Source of the DNA: Peptostreptococcaceae bacterium
GTDB lineage: Bacteria; Bacillota; Clostridia; Peptostreptococcales; Acidaminobacteraceae
Length of the DNA stretch: 37,767 nucleotides
Direction: 5' to 3'
NCBI GenBank assembly: GCA_027064135.1
Contig: JAMOQG010000110.1
Span: 1 to 37,767 of the forward strand
The position numbers and the translations under genes are program-made. Numbering within the stretch: the first letter of the stretch is position 1; the number at the start of each line of letters is the position of its first letter. Under the pieces are notes generated by a model. The model had not been told where the DNA came from. It made no database searches and saw nothing but the letters and a program-made list of their open reading frames with translations. Positions 1-7,034 of the stretch are shown one piece after another.

Positions 1-277
1 TTAAATCAGGAGAATCTTTAAGTATGGCTAACAGAGTTGAATCTTTCGAAATAGAACGAAAATTTTTATAAATGAAAAACATAAACATTGATTCAAGAGA
101 ATAAGTTCTATCACGACCCATTGTTTTGTAATAAAGATTATAAAATGAGTCAGGAATAATATCAGTAAAAGAGATAAAATTTTTGAATAATTCAAAGTAA
201 TTACTTGAATTATCAGTAAGAAATTTACGAGTTTCTTTGTTGATATCAAAAAAAGAAAGTTGATAAAAGTTTGACAT
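1..277 (-). mobile_element. Transposase, N-terminal part (runs off the left edge)
   Basis: Reading the minus strand from ATG at 277 gives 92 open codons to the window edge, starting MSNFYQLSFFDINKETRKF. An AAAGGAG ribosome binding site lies just upstream (plus strand about 284-290). The segment YYKTMGRDRTYSLESM followed by MFFIYKNF resembles the N-terminal helical region of DDE transposases of the IS4/IS5/IS1182 type that are common in clostridia. The catalytic part lies outside the window. The right edge carries the C-terminal part of a transposase of this type on the same strand. I could not find a convincing terminal inverted repeat between 278 and 434, so the outer end of the element is undefined. 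The transposase call rests on resemblance by eye. Confidence 0.72.
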
Positions 278-434
278 AGTTTTCTCCTTTCATGGGAATT
301 TGTTTGTTATTTGTTGATATATAGATACTCATATTGGAGGAAACTATTCAAAATAAATGAAAGAAAGTTGCTGATTGCAATGGGTTGTATAGTTTTGCAA
401 TTAGCTAAATGTATTGATATTAAGGAGGAAAATT

Positions 435-845
435 ATGGATAATGAAAAATCTTTAGTTCTTATTAAACCAGATGCAGTAAAAAAGAAATTAATTGGAAGA
501 ATAATTCAGATGTATGAAGAGAATGGGTTAATAATTGAAGACATGTATATGACAGAAGCTAATTTAGAAACTTTAGAAAAGCATTATGAAGAGCATACTG
601 AAAGAGACTTTTTTAAACCGTTATTATCTTTTATGACAAGTGGACCTATATGTGCGCTTTTGGTGTCAGGCAGTAATGCTGTGAAAGTGATAAGAGAAAT
701 TAATGGTGCAACAAATCCTGCAAAAGCGAGACCAGGTACAATCAGATATTTATTTGGTACTAGTGTGCAAAATAATGCTGTTCATGGTTCTGCTAATATA
801 GAAGATGCTCAAAAAGAACTTAAAATATGGTTTAATTTAGACTAG
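435..845 (+). CDS. ndk: Nucleoside-diphosphate kinase
   Basis: This enzyme transfers the gamma-phosphate from one nucleoside triphosphate to a nucleoside diphosphate through a phospho-histidine, which balances cytosolic NTP and dNTP pools. The 136-residue protein has the usual family length. It shows the N-terminal SLVLIKPDAV strand and the active-site stretch NAVHGSAN, whose His is the phosphorylated residue. Most family members have Asp (HGSD) where this one has Ala (HGSA), a small deviation. A TTG seven codons upstream is in frame, but AAGGAGG at 422-428 sits correctly in front of ATG 435, so I chose that start. The gene appears to be monocistronic. No good promoter is visible in the short stretch between it and the left transposase. 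Confidence 0.96.
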   Translation: MDNEKSLVLIKPDAVKKKLIGRIIQMYEENGLIIEDMYMTEANLETLEKHYEEHTERDFFKPLLSFMTSGPICALLVSGSNAVKVIREINGATNPAKARPGTIRYLFGTSVQNNAVHGSANIEDAQKELKIWFNLD

Positions 846-880
846 TATCGTAAATGCTATTGTAATACTTTTGTAATATA

Positions 881-912
881 TTGTTGCGAGTCATCAAAAG
901 TCATGATATAAT
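881..912 (+). promoter_or_regulatory. Promoter of the NSS transporter
   Basis: A -10 TATAAT at 907-912 is preceded 17 bases upstream by TTGCGA (884-889), a weak -35; TTGTTG at 881-886 overlaps it. The gap to the start codon is about 55 bases and contains a palindrome at 920-939. Confidence 0.6.
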
Positions 913-919
913 TCTTGTA

Positions 920-939
920 ATGTTAAAATAATTTAACAT
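920..939. promoter_or_regulatory. Palindrome at the transcription start (possible operator)
   Basis: ATGTTAAA-ATAA-TTTAACAT has perfect 8-base arms around a 4-base centre. It lies just after the expected +1 of the promoter at 881-912, a typical repressor position. The half-site resembles the clostridial Rex half-site TTGTTAA, but the G-to-C distance is two bases longer than in the Rex consensus as I know it, so no regulator is assigned. Confidence 0.35.
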
Positions 940-968
940 TTAGTGAATATAAAAGGAGGCTAGGAAAA

Positions 969-2348
969 ATGGAAAATATGAATAACAATTTACCAGAAAG
1001 AGACGGGTTTGCGTCGAAATTTGGTATTATAGCTGCAGCAGCAGGTTCTGCAATCGGTTTAGGTAATATTTGGAAATTCCCTTATATTACAGGTATTTAT
1101 GGTGGTGCCGCATTTATTATAGTTTATTTGGTATGTATTACTCTTATTGGTGCACCAGTTATGTTATCAGAATTTACAATTGGTCGTAAAGCTCAAAGAA
1201 ATGCAATTGGTTCTTTCAAAAAAATAGCTCCAAATTCACCTTGGTTTATAACAGGTTGGATGGGCTTTTTAGCTGCATTTTCAATTTTATCTTTTTATGG
1301 TGTAGTTGCAGGATGGTCTTTAGACTATATTGTAAGTGCTATAATGAATAAGTTTGCTACTATGGGACCTGATGAAATTGGTGGACACTTTGGTGGATTA
1401 ATTAGTTCCGCTTGGAGACCAATATTCTGGCAAGTGGTATTTATGGCTATGACTGCTGGAGTTGTATTAGGTGGGGTTAAAGATGGTATTGAAAAATACG
1501 CAAAAATATTAATGCCATTATTATTAGTTATTATTGTAATTTTGGATATTCGTGCTGTAACACTTCCTGGATCTGGAGCAGGAGTTAGTTTCTTATTAAA
1601 ACCAGATTTTACAAAAGTTTCAAGTGAAGCAATATTATCAGCTCTTGGACATGCATTCTTTAGTTTATCTTTAGGTATGGGTACTATGATTACTTATGGT
1701 TCTTATATTGGTAAGAAAGAGAATTTAGGAGAAGTTGCAATGCAAGTTACTATTGCTGACACATTAATTGCATTATTAGCTGGTTTAGCTATATTCCCAG
1801 CAGTATTTGCATTTGGTATTGAGCCTTCTGCTGGACCTGGTTTAGTATTTATTACTTTACCAAATGTATTCCAACAGATGCCTGGTGGATATATATTCCA
1901 AATTTTATTCTTTGTATTATTAGCTGTTGCTGCGTTAACTTCTTCAGTATCAATTTTAGAAGTAGTAGTTGCTTATTTCCAAGAAGAGAAAAATATGTCT
2001 AGAACTAAATCTGTAATAATTGCTACAGTTGCAATTACTATTTTAGGTATGGCAGCTTCATTATCAATGGGACCATGGTCAGATATAAAAATCTTATTAC
2101 CAGGTTTTGGACAATTAAATATATTTGACTGGTTAGATAAATTCTCAGCTAATTATATGTTACCACTTGGTGGATTATTTATTTCGTTATTTGTTGGATT
2201 TAAAATGGACAGAGAAGATGTCTATAATGAAGTTTCAGATGAAGGCGATTTAAGTGTTTCTTATTTTGGAGCTTATATGATATTAACTAAGTTTATTGCA
2301 CCAATTGGAATCTCAATTGTATTCTTACACAACTTTGGCTTATTTTAA
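969..2348 (+). CDS. Sodium:neurotransmitter-symporter (NSS) family amino-acid transporter
   Basis: This is a membrane transporter that couples Na+ entry to amino-acid uptake, in the family of LeuT, TnaT and MhsT. The 459-residue protein has about 11 predicted membrane helices, the count seen in many bacterial NSS proteins rather than the 12 of LeuT. Helix 1 carries the unwound Na+/substrate segment GSAIGLGNIWKFPY at about residues 26-39. Helix 6 carries the second unwound segment, FSLSLGMG. The start at ATG 969 has AAAGGAGG about 10 bases upstream. The substrate cannot be deduced from sequence; a hydrophobic amino acid is a guess from the family. The gene stands alone with its own promoter and a terminator shared with convergent pyrI. 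An uptake system for amino acids suits the fermentation enzymes in this window. Confidence 0.93.
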   Translation: MENMNNNLPERDGFASKFGIIAAAAGSAIGLGNIWKFPYITGIYGGAAFIIVYLVCITLIGAPVMLSEFTIGRKAQRNAIGSFKKIAPNSPWFITGWMGFLAAFSILSFYGVVAGWSLDYIVSAIMNKFATMGPDEIGGHFGGLISSAWRPIFWQVVFMAMTAGVVLGGVKDGIEKYAKILMPLLLVIIVILDIRAVTLPGSGAGVSFLLKPDFTKVSSEAILSALGHAFFSLSLGMGTMITYGSYIGKKENLGEVAMQVTIADTLIALLAGLAIFPAVFAFGIEPSAGPGLVFITLPNVFQQMPGGYIFQILFFVLLAVAALTSSVSILEVVVAYFQEEKNMSRTKSVIIATVAITILGMAASLSMGPWSDIKILLPGFGQLNIFDWLDKFSANYMLPLGGLFISLFVGFKMDREDVYNEVSDEGDLSVSYFGAYMILTKFIAPIGISIVFLHNFGLF

Positions 2349-2383
2349 TCAATAAAATAACAATAAAAAATAACAATAAAAAA

Positions 2384-2410
2384 ACTAGAAGCGATTGCTT
2401 CTAGTTTTTT
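2384..2410. terminator. Bidirectional terminator between the NSS transporter and pyrI
   Basis: ACTAGAAGC (2384-2392), loop GATT, GCTTCTAGT (2397-2405) is a perfect 9-bp stem with T's after it and A's before it, so it can end transcription from both convergent genes. Confidence 0.9.
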
Positions 2411-2415
2411 CATTC

Positions 2416-2847
2416 TTAAAATTTGTATTCAGTAATTTCTTCGCAGTATGAGCAAGAATATTTTAATGTTCCATTTGAAGAAATTAATGTGAATTCTGGA
2501 ATTGCGTAATCATCAGTATGACTTATACATCTAGGATTTTTACATTTTATGAAGCCTTTAATTTTTTTAGGAACTACTACATTAATTTTTTCTTTTAATT
2601 TATTGTTTTTAATAATATTTACAGTAATATGTTTATCAATCAAGCCTAATAGATTTAAATCAAAATTATATTCATTTTCTATTTTAATAATATCTTTTTT
2701 TCCTAATGTTTTACTTTGAACATTCATAAGTAATACAACTGGACTATTAACATGAGCGCTAAATAATGTATTAAATATTCTTGGTCCTTTTCCAGCAGGA
2801 ATGTGATCTATAACAATACCATTATTAATACCGTTTACTGTTAACAT
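2416..2847 (-). CDS. pyrI: Aspartate carbamoyltransferase regulatory chain
   Basis: PyrI is the nucleotide-binding regulatory subunit that joins PyrB trimers into the allosteric aspartate carbamoyltransferase, the first committed step of pyrimidine synthesis. The 143-residue protein has the normal two-domain layout. An N-terminal nucleotide-binding part begins LTVNGINNGIVIDHIPAGKG. A C-terminal zinc part has four ligands, C102, C107, C132 and C135, which contact the catalytic chain. Its ATG shares one base with the pyrB stop codon (TAATG), so the two are translationally coupled in a pyrBI operon. This layout is known from enterobacteria and several clostridia. Effector specificity cannot be read from the sequence. 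Confidence 0.95.
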   Translation of the reverse strand: MLTVNGINNGIVIDHIPAGKGPRIFNTLFSAHVNSPVVLLMNVQSKTLGKKDIIKIENEYNFDLNLLGLIDKHITVNIIKNNKLKEKINVVVPKKIKGFIKCKNPRCISHTDDYAIPEFTLISSNGTLKYSCSYCEEITEYKF

Positions 2848-3770
2848 TATATCGCCCCCAATAATTTTGCAATAAGTGCCATTCTAACATATACACCAAG
2901 TCTAGCTTGTTCAAAATAAATTGCTCTTTTATCATCATCTACTTCTTTTGAAATTTCATTTACTCTAGGTAGTGGATGCATAATTATCATATCTTTTTTT
3001 GCGGGTTCAATTTTTTCATTAGTTAATATATATGAATTTTTCAGTTTAATATAATCTTCTTCATTAAAAAATCTTTCTTTTTGAATTCGAGTCATATATA
3101 AAATATCTATTTTATCCATAACGGCTTCGAGTTCAGAAGTCTCTTCAATTTCAATATCATAGTTCAATTTTATTTCATTGACGATTGACTTGGGTAAACT
3201 CAATTCTTTTGGTGAAATTAAATAAAACTTTTTAGTATTGAATCTTGCTAAAGTTTTAATTAAAGAATGAACAGTACGTCCGAATTTTAAATCACCACAC
3301 AAAGCAATAGTATGGTTAGAAACTGTATTTTTGTACTTTTTAATTGTAATTAAATCGGTTAAAGTTTGAGTAGGATGTTGATGACCACCGTCACCACCGT
3401 TGATAATAGGTATTGTTGAATATTCAGAAGCAAGTTTTGGAGCGCCTTCTTTTGGATGTCTCATTACAATGATATCTGTGTACGCACCCATTATTTTAAT
3501 AGTGTCTCCAAGACTTTCGCCTTTCTTAGCAGAAGTGGTATTTACATCTGTAAAGCCCATTAAGTTGCCACCTAATCTAAGCATAGCAGAATCGAAACTA
3601 AATTTTGTTCTAGTACTAGGTTCAAAAAACAATGACCCTAGAATTTTTCCTTTGCATAAGTTTACATAATCTTGTGGATTTTCTTCCATTTGGATGCCCA
3701 TATTAACCAATTCCATAATTTCTGAATTTGATAGATCTTTTGGCTCAATCAAATGTCTTACATTTTTCAT
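2847..3770 (-). CDS. pyrB: Aspartate carbamoyltransferase catalytic chain
   Basis: PyrB joins carbamoyl phosphate and aspartate to give N-carbamoyl-aspartate in the cytosol. The carbamoyl-phosphate loop S52-T-R-T55 (FEPSTRTKFSF) and the later HPLPRVNEI motif are intact. I place the start at ATG 3770 because AAAGGAGG lies directly before it. An in-frame ATG ten codons further upstream has no such site and would add MIQRNQKEEI. The resulting 307 residues match the normal PyrB length. The gene leads the pyrBI operon and is divergent from rex. It has a clear promoter and a leader of roughly 55 bases with no recognisable PyrR-type attenuator. Confidence 0.97.
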   Translation of the reverse strand: MKNVRHLIEPKDLSNSEIMELVNMGIQMEENPQDYVNLCKGKILGSLFFEPSTRTKFSFDSAMLRLGGNLMGFTDVNTTSAKKGESLGDTIKIMGAYTDIIVMRHPKEGAPKLASEYSTIPIINGGDGGHQHPTQTLTDLITIKKYKNTVSNHTIALCGDLKFGRTVHSLIKTLARFNTKKFYLISPKELSLPKSIVNEIKLNYDIEIEETSELEAVMDKIDILYMTRIQKERFFNEEDYIKLKNSYILTNEKIEPAKKDMIIMHPLPRVNEISKEVDDDKRAIYFEQARLGVYVRMALIAKLLGAI

Positions 3771-3831
3771 AATTTCCTCCTTTTGATTTCTCTGAATCAT
3801 TTTAAAGGTGCATATTTTAATATCTTAAGGT

Positions 3832-3860
3832 ATAATAACATAGTATTTTAACTGAGTCAA
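3832..3860 (-). promoter_or_regulatory. Promoter of pyrBI
   Basis: On the minus strand, -35 TTGACT (plus 3855-3860), a 17-base spacer and -10 TATTAT (plus 3832-3837) lie about 60 bases before the pyrB start. Confidence 0.75.
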
Positions 3861-3871
3861 TTGAAAAGTAA

Positions 3872-3900
3872 TTGAATCTTTAGTAAACAAGTGCTATAAT
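3872..3900 (+). promoter_or_regulatory. Promoter of rex-thl
   Basis: TTGAAT (3872-3877), a 17-base spacer and TATAAT (3895-3900) precede the rex start by 29 bases. It is back to back with the pyrBI promoter. I see no TTGTTAA-N4-TTAACAA Rex box here, so autoregulation is not evident. Confidence 0.78.
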
Positions 3901-3929
3901 GATGTAAAAAGAGTGAAGGATGGTTTATA

Positions 3930-4556
3930 ATGAACGAAAACATTTCTATGGCAGTGATAAAGAGACTACCAAAATATCACAGATATTTAAGAGAATTATT
4001 AAAGAACGACGTTAACAGGATTTCTTCTAAAGAATTAAGTAATATTATTGGTTTTACTGCAAGTCAAATTAGACAAGATTTAAATAATTTTGGAGGATTT
4101 GGGCAACAAGGTTATGGTTATGATGTTTCTAATTTATTTGATGAAATAAATACAATATTAGGATTAGATAAAACTTATGATACTGTTATTATTGGTGCAG
4201 GAAATTTGGGACATGCACTTGCTAATTATAGTTGTTTTAATAATTTTGGGTATGACCTTAAAGGTATATTTGAAATTAGTTCAAGACTTATTGGGATGCA
4301 AATATCAAATGTAGAAGTTTATGATGTTGATTTAATGGAAGAATTTATTGAAAAAAATGATATTGATATTGCAATTATTTGTACAAATATTAATTCCGCT
4401 CAAAAAATTACTAATAGATTGGAAAAAACAAAAATTAAAGCAATATGGAATTTTGCTCCAGTGGATGTGGTTACTAAAACTGATATAGAGATTCAAAATG
4501 TGCATTTGATTGACAATTTGTTAACATTAACTTACTTTATTAAAGATAAGGAATAA
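3930..4556 (+). CDS. rex: Redox-sensing transcriptional repressor Rex
   Basis: Rex binds DNA when NAD+ is high and leaves it when NADH rises, so it sets expression of fermentation and energy genes by redox state. The 208 residues fit the family. There is an N-terminal winged helix with the conserved stretch SQIRQDLNNFGGFG (about residues 45-58). A Rossmann domain with the NADH loop G89-AGNLG-H95 follows, then a C-terminal swapped helix. GAAGGA at about 3915-3920 supports ATG 3930. Thiolase follows after 23 bases with no terminator, so the two are probably co-transcribed. Clostridial Rex commonly controls thl/crt/bcd-type C4 genes, so the linkage is meaningful. Confidence 0.96.
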   Translation: MNENISMAVIKRLPKYHRYLRELLKNDVNRISSKELSNIIGFTASQIRQDLNNFGGFGQQGYGYDVSNLFDEINTILGLDKTYDTVIIGAGNLGHALANYSCFNNFGYDLKGIFEISSRLIGMQISNVEVYDVDLMEEFIEKNDIDIAIICTNINSAQKITNRLEKTKIKAIWNFAPVDVVTKTDIEIQNVHLIDNLLTLTYFIKDKE

Positions 4557-4579
4557 TTTGAAAGATAAAGGGAGGAAAT

Positions 4580-5761
4580 ATGAAAGAAATAGTAATAGCT
4601 AGTGCAGTAAGAACAGCAGTAGGCTCGTTTGGAGGAAGTTTAAAAAACATTAGGCCTGATAAGCTAGGAGCAATTTGTATTAAAGAAGCAATAAAAAGAG
4701 CAAATATTACAGTTAACGATGTAGACGAAGTATTATTTGGATCTGTATTACAATCGGGTTATGGACAAGGAGTTGCACGTCAATCAGCAATACATGCTGG
4801 ACTACCAGTAGAAGTGCCTGCAACAACAATAAATATGATATGTGGTTCAGGATTGAAATCAGTATCAATGGCAATGCAATCAATAGTTGCTGGAGATAAT
4901 GAAATAGTAATTGCAGGTGGAACAGAAAACATGTCAATGGCACCATATTTATTAAAAAATGCACGATGGGGTCAAAGAATGGGCGATGGCAAATTATATG
5001 ATCCAATGGTAAAAGATGGACTATGGGATGTATTTAACGATTATCATATGGGGATAACAGCTGAAAATGTAGCTGAATTATATAAAATAACAAGAGAAGA
5101 ACTTGATGAATTTTCAGCAATAAGCCAAAATAAAGCTGAAAAAGCTAAAAAATCAGGAAGATTTGAAGATGAAATAGTACCAGTAGAAATACCACAAAAA
5201 AGAAAAGATCCAATAATATTTAAAGATGATGAATTTATTAGAGATGGAGCAACATTTGAAGGTTTATCAAAATTAAGACCAGCATTTAAAAAAGATGGTG
5301 TTGTAACAGCAGGAAGTTCTTCAGGAATTAATGATGGAGCGGCAGCATTAGTAATAATGAGTAAAGAAAAAGCTGATGAATTAGGAATAAAACCAATGGC
5401 AACAATTGTAGCACATGCTTCAGCAGGAGTAGATCCTTCAATAATGGGAACAGGGCCAATAGCAGCTACAAGAAAAGCAATTAAAAAAACTAATTATGAA
5501 ATAAAAGATCTTGATTTAATAGAAGCAAATGAAGCGTTTGCCGCTCAAGCAATAGCTGTTAATAGAGAGTTAGGATTTGACACTGAAAAAGTAAATGTAA
5601 ATGGTGGGGCAATTGCGATAGGTCATCCAATAGGAGCAAGTGGAGCAAGAATACTTGTAACGCTTTTACATGAAATGGAGAAAAGAGATTCAAAACTTGG
5701 TTTAGCTACATTATGTATAGGTGGCGGAATGGGCGAAGCTTTAATAGTAAAAAGATATTGA
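4580..5761 (+). CDS. thlA: Acetyl-CoA acetyltransferase (thiolase)
   Basis: This enzyme condenses two acetyl-CoA to acetoacetyl-CoA, or runs in reverse to cleave acetoacetyl-CoA. The 393-residue protein has all three catalytic elements in their expected places: nucleophile C88 ([10 protein letters not shown]), H349 (GHPIGASGA) and C379 (CIGGGMGEA). GGGAGG precedes the ATG. It is the second gene of the rex operon and ends at a hairpin shared with the convergent ferredoxin gene. In an amino-acid fermenter it links acetoacetate or crotonyl routes with acetyl-CoA. Its codon use differs from rex: I counted 27 ATA against 10 ATT isoleucine codons here, versus 7 against 20 in rex, and A-ending codons dominate. 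That may reflect transfer or strong expression. Confidence 0.95.
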   Translation: MKEIVIASAVRTAVGSFGGSLKNIRPDKLGAICIKEAIKRANITVNDVDEVLFGSVLQSGYGQGVARQSAIHAGLPVEVPATTINMICGSGLKSVSMAMQSIVAGDNEIVIAGGTENMSMAPYLLKNARWGQRMGDGKLYDPMVKDGLWDVFNDYHMGITAENVAELYKITREELDEFSAISQNKAEKAKKSGRFEDEIVPVEIPQKRKDPIIFKDDEFIRDGATFEGLSKLRPAFKKDGVVTAGSSSGINDGAAALVIMSKEKADELGIKPMATIVAHASAGVDPSIMGTGPIAATRKAIKKTNYEIKDLDLIEANEAFAAQAIAVNRELGFDTEKVNVNGGAIAIGHPIGASGARILVTLLHEMEKRDSKLGLATLCIGGGMGEALIVKRY

Positions 5762-5770
5762 AAAGTAAAA

Positions 5771-5796
5771 TAGGCATAATCAAATGATTATGCCTA
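5771..5796. terminator. Hairpin terminator between thlA and the ferredoxin gene
   Basis: TAGGCATAATC (5771-5781), loop, GATTATGCCTA (5786-5796) is a perfect 11-bp stem. The better U-tract is on the minus-strand side (TTTTACTTTT), so it mainly ends the ferredoxin transcript and perhaps thlA too. Confidence 0.8.
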
Positions 5797-5807
5797 TAAT
5801 TTATTAT

Positions 5808-5978
5808 TTACTCTGGAATTGGTGCATCTACAGGGCAAACACTTGCGCAAGCGCCACAGTCGATACATGCGTCTGCATCAATAACATAAATGTCATCGCC
5901 AGCAGTTATTGCGCTAACTGGACATTCTGCTTCACAAGCACCACATGAAATACAAGAATCTTGAATTACATAAGCCAT
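5808..5978 (-). CDS. 2[4Fe-4S] ferredoxin, clostridial type
   Basis: This is a small cytosolic electron carrier for low-potential reactions such as pyruvate:ferredoxin oxidoreductase, hydrogenase or electron-bifurcating enzymes. The 56-residue protein carries two cluster motifs, CISCGACEAECP near residues 9-20 and CIDCGACASVCP near residues 38-49. This is the classical clostridial layout and size. AAAGGAGG directly before ATG 5978 fixes the start; an in-frame extension of 17 codons upstream would run back through the ribosome binding site. The gene is monocistronic with its own promoter and terminator. Confidence 0.97.
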   Translation of the reverse strand: MAYVIQDSCISCGACEAECPVSAITAGDDIYVIDADACIDCGACASVCPVDAPIPE

Positions 5979-6009
5979 TTTAAATCCTCCTTTAAACTTT
6001 ATCAACGTT

Positions 6010-6038
6010 ATTATACCAAAAAAAATCAATTAAAACAA
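6010..6038 (-). promoter_or_regulatory. Ferredoxin promoter
   Basis: On the minus strand TTGTTT (plus 6033-6038), a 17-base spacer and TATAAT (plus 6010-6015) form a strong promoter. TGG before the -10 makes it an extended -10. Confidence 0.8.
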
Positions 6039-6080
6039 TGGATTATGTAAAAAATAATTAATTATTTTGAAAGGAAAAAG

Positions 6081-6893
6081 ATGAAAATATATGCTTTAGT
6101 TGGCAAAAGTGGAACTGGGAAAAGTTATAAAGCGCTTAATGTTGCTTATAATTATAATATTGATCTTGTAATAGATGATGGACTTTTGATAAATGGAAAT
6201 AAATTACTTGGTGGAAAATCTGCTAAGAAAGAAAATACTACTATTGGTGCTGTAAAAAGAGCAATTTTTCATCATAATGATCATAAAAATGAGATAATGG
6301 ATAAAATCAGATTAAAAAATTATAATTCTATATTAATTTTAGGAACATCTAAAAGAATGGTAAGAAGAATTACAGATAATTTGGAATTAGGTGAGATTGA
6401 TAAATATATTGATATTAATGATATATCAACTAAAGAAGAAATTGAATTAGCAAAAATGAATAGAAATAAAAAAGGAAAGCATATTATCCCGCTTCCAACG
6501 ATGGAATTAAAGAAACATTTTAGTGGCTTTTTACTTGATAGAGTAAGACATATATTAAAACATGAAACTGGAAATAGAGAAATGATTGGAGAGAAAACTG
6601 TCACAAGACCAACATTTTCGTTTTATGGTAAATTTACAATATCTAATGAAACTTTAATAGATATTATTAGAATTTCAGTAAAAAACAATAAAAAAATATT
6701 ATTAAGGAAAGTTAAGATTGTTAAGACGGATGATGATATTAAAGTTGCACTTAGCATAAATACATTATGTGGAATAGATATTCCGAAAGAAGTCTCTAAA
6801 TTACAGCGTTGTATAATTGCTAATCTTTATCAAATGACATTACTAAATGTAATAAAATGTGATGTTATAATTAAAAATTTAAAAATAGAATAA
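6081..6893 (+). CDS. P-loop ATP-binding protein with C-terminal Asp23/Gls24-like domain
   Basis: The 270-residue protein begins with a Walker A motif, G8-KSGTGK-S15. An IDDGLLI stretch and GKSAKKENT (about residues 45-53) follow. About residues 88-125 (LILGTSKRMVRRI onward) look like the rest of a small nucleotide-binding domain. From about residue 165, TVTRPTFSFYGKFTISNETL and the following strand-rich part look like an Asp23/Gls24 envelope-stress domain. I recall proteins with this fusion as widespread but uncharacterised in Clostridia. Function is unknown; nucleotide binding is likely, the rest is inference. GAAAGGA precedes the ATG. It lies between the ferredoxin gene and gdhA, with no evident operon partner and no clear promoter. 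Confidence 0.85.
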   Translation: MKIYALVGKSGTGKSYKALNVAYNYNIDLVIDDGLLINGNKLLGGKSAKKENTTIGAVKRAIFHHNDHKNEIMDKIRLKNYNSILILGTSKRMVRRITDNLELGEIDKYIDINDISTKEEIELAKMNRNKKGKHIIPLPTMELKKHFSGFLLDRVRHILKHETGNREMIGEKTVTRPTFSFYGKFTISNETLIDIIRISVKNNKKILLRKVKIVKTDDDIKVALSINTLCGIDIPKEVSKLQRCIIANLYQMTLLNVIKCDVIIKNLKIE

Positions 6894-6899
6894 AATATA

Positions 6900-6928
6900 T
6901 TTACAGCAATATCTATATATGTTATACT
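6900..6928 (+). promoter_or_regulatory. Promoter of gdhA
   Basis: TTTACA (6900-6905), a 17-base spacer and TATACT (6923-6928) give a leader of about 100 bases before the gdhA start. Confidence 0.78.
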
Positions 6929-6940
6929 CAATTTGCAAAG

Positions 6941-6972
6941 ATGGTAATTATAAATTTAACAATAATTGCCAT
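6941..6972 (+). promoter_or_regulatory. Hairpin in the gdhA leader
   Basis: ATGGTAATTAT (6941-6951) pairs with ATAATTGCCAT (6962-6972) with one G-U pair and a 10-base loop. It starts a few bases after the expected +1. It has no U-tract, so it is more likely a stabilising element or an operator than a terminator. Confidence 0.45.
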
Positions 6973-7034
6973 TTTAACGAGTGCCAGGAAAACGTTTTTT
7001 TAGTGGTGTTTAATTATTAAAAGGAGATGTTTAA

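Noticed and set aside
395-423. TTGCAA-17-TATTAA as an ndk promoter
   Set aside because: The implied transcription start would lie at or after the Shine-Dalgarno AAGGAGG at 422-428.
920-939. Rex operator upstream of the NSS transporter
   Set aside because: The half-sites look Rex-like, but the spacing is two bases longer than TTGTTAA-N4-TTAACAA. Kept only as an unnamed palindrome.
4713-5006. Open frame of 97 codons antisense to thlA
   Set aside because: It has no ribosome binding site, a hydrophobic composition typical of antisense frames in A-rich genes, and thlA is certain on the other strand.
6956-6962. TTAACAA Rex half-site in the gdhA leader
   Set aside because: Only one half-site is present; in an AT-rich genome this occurs by chance.
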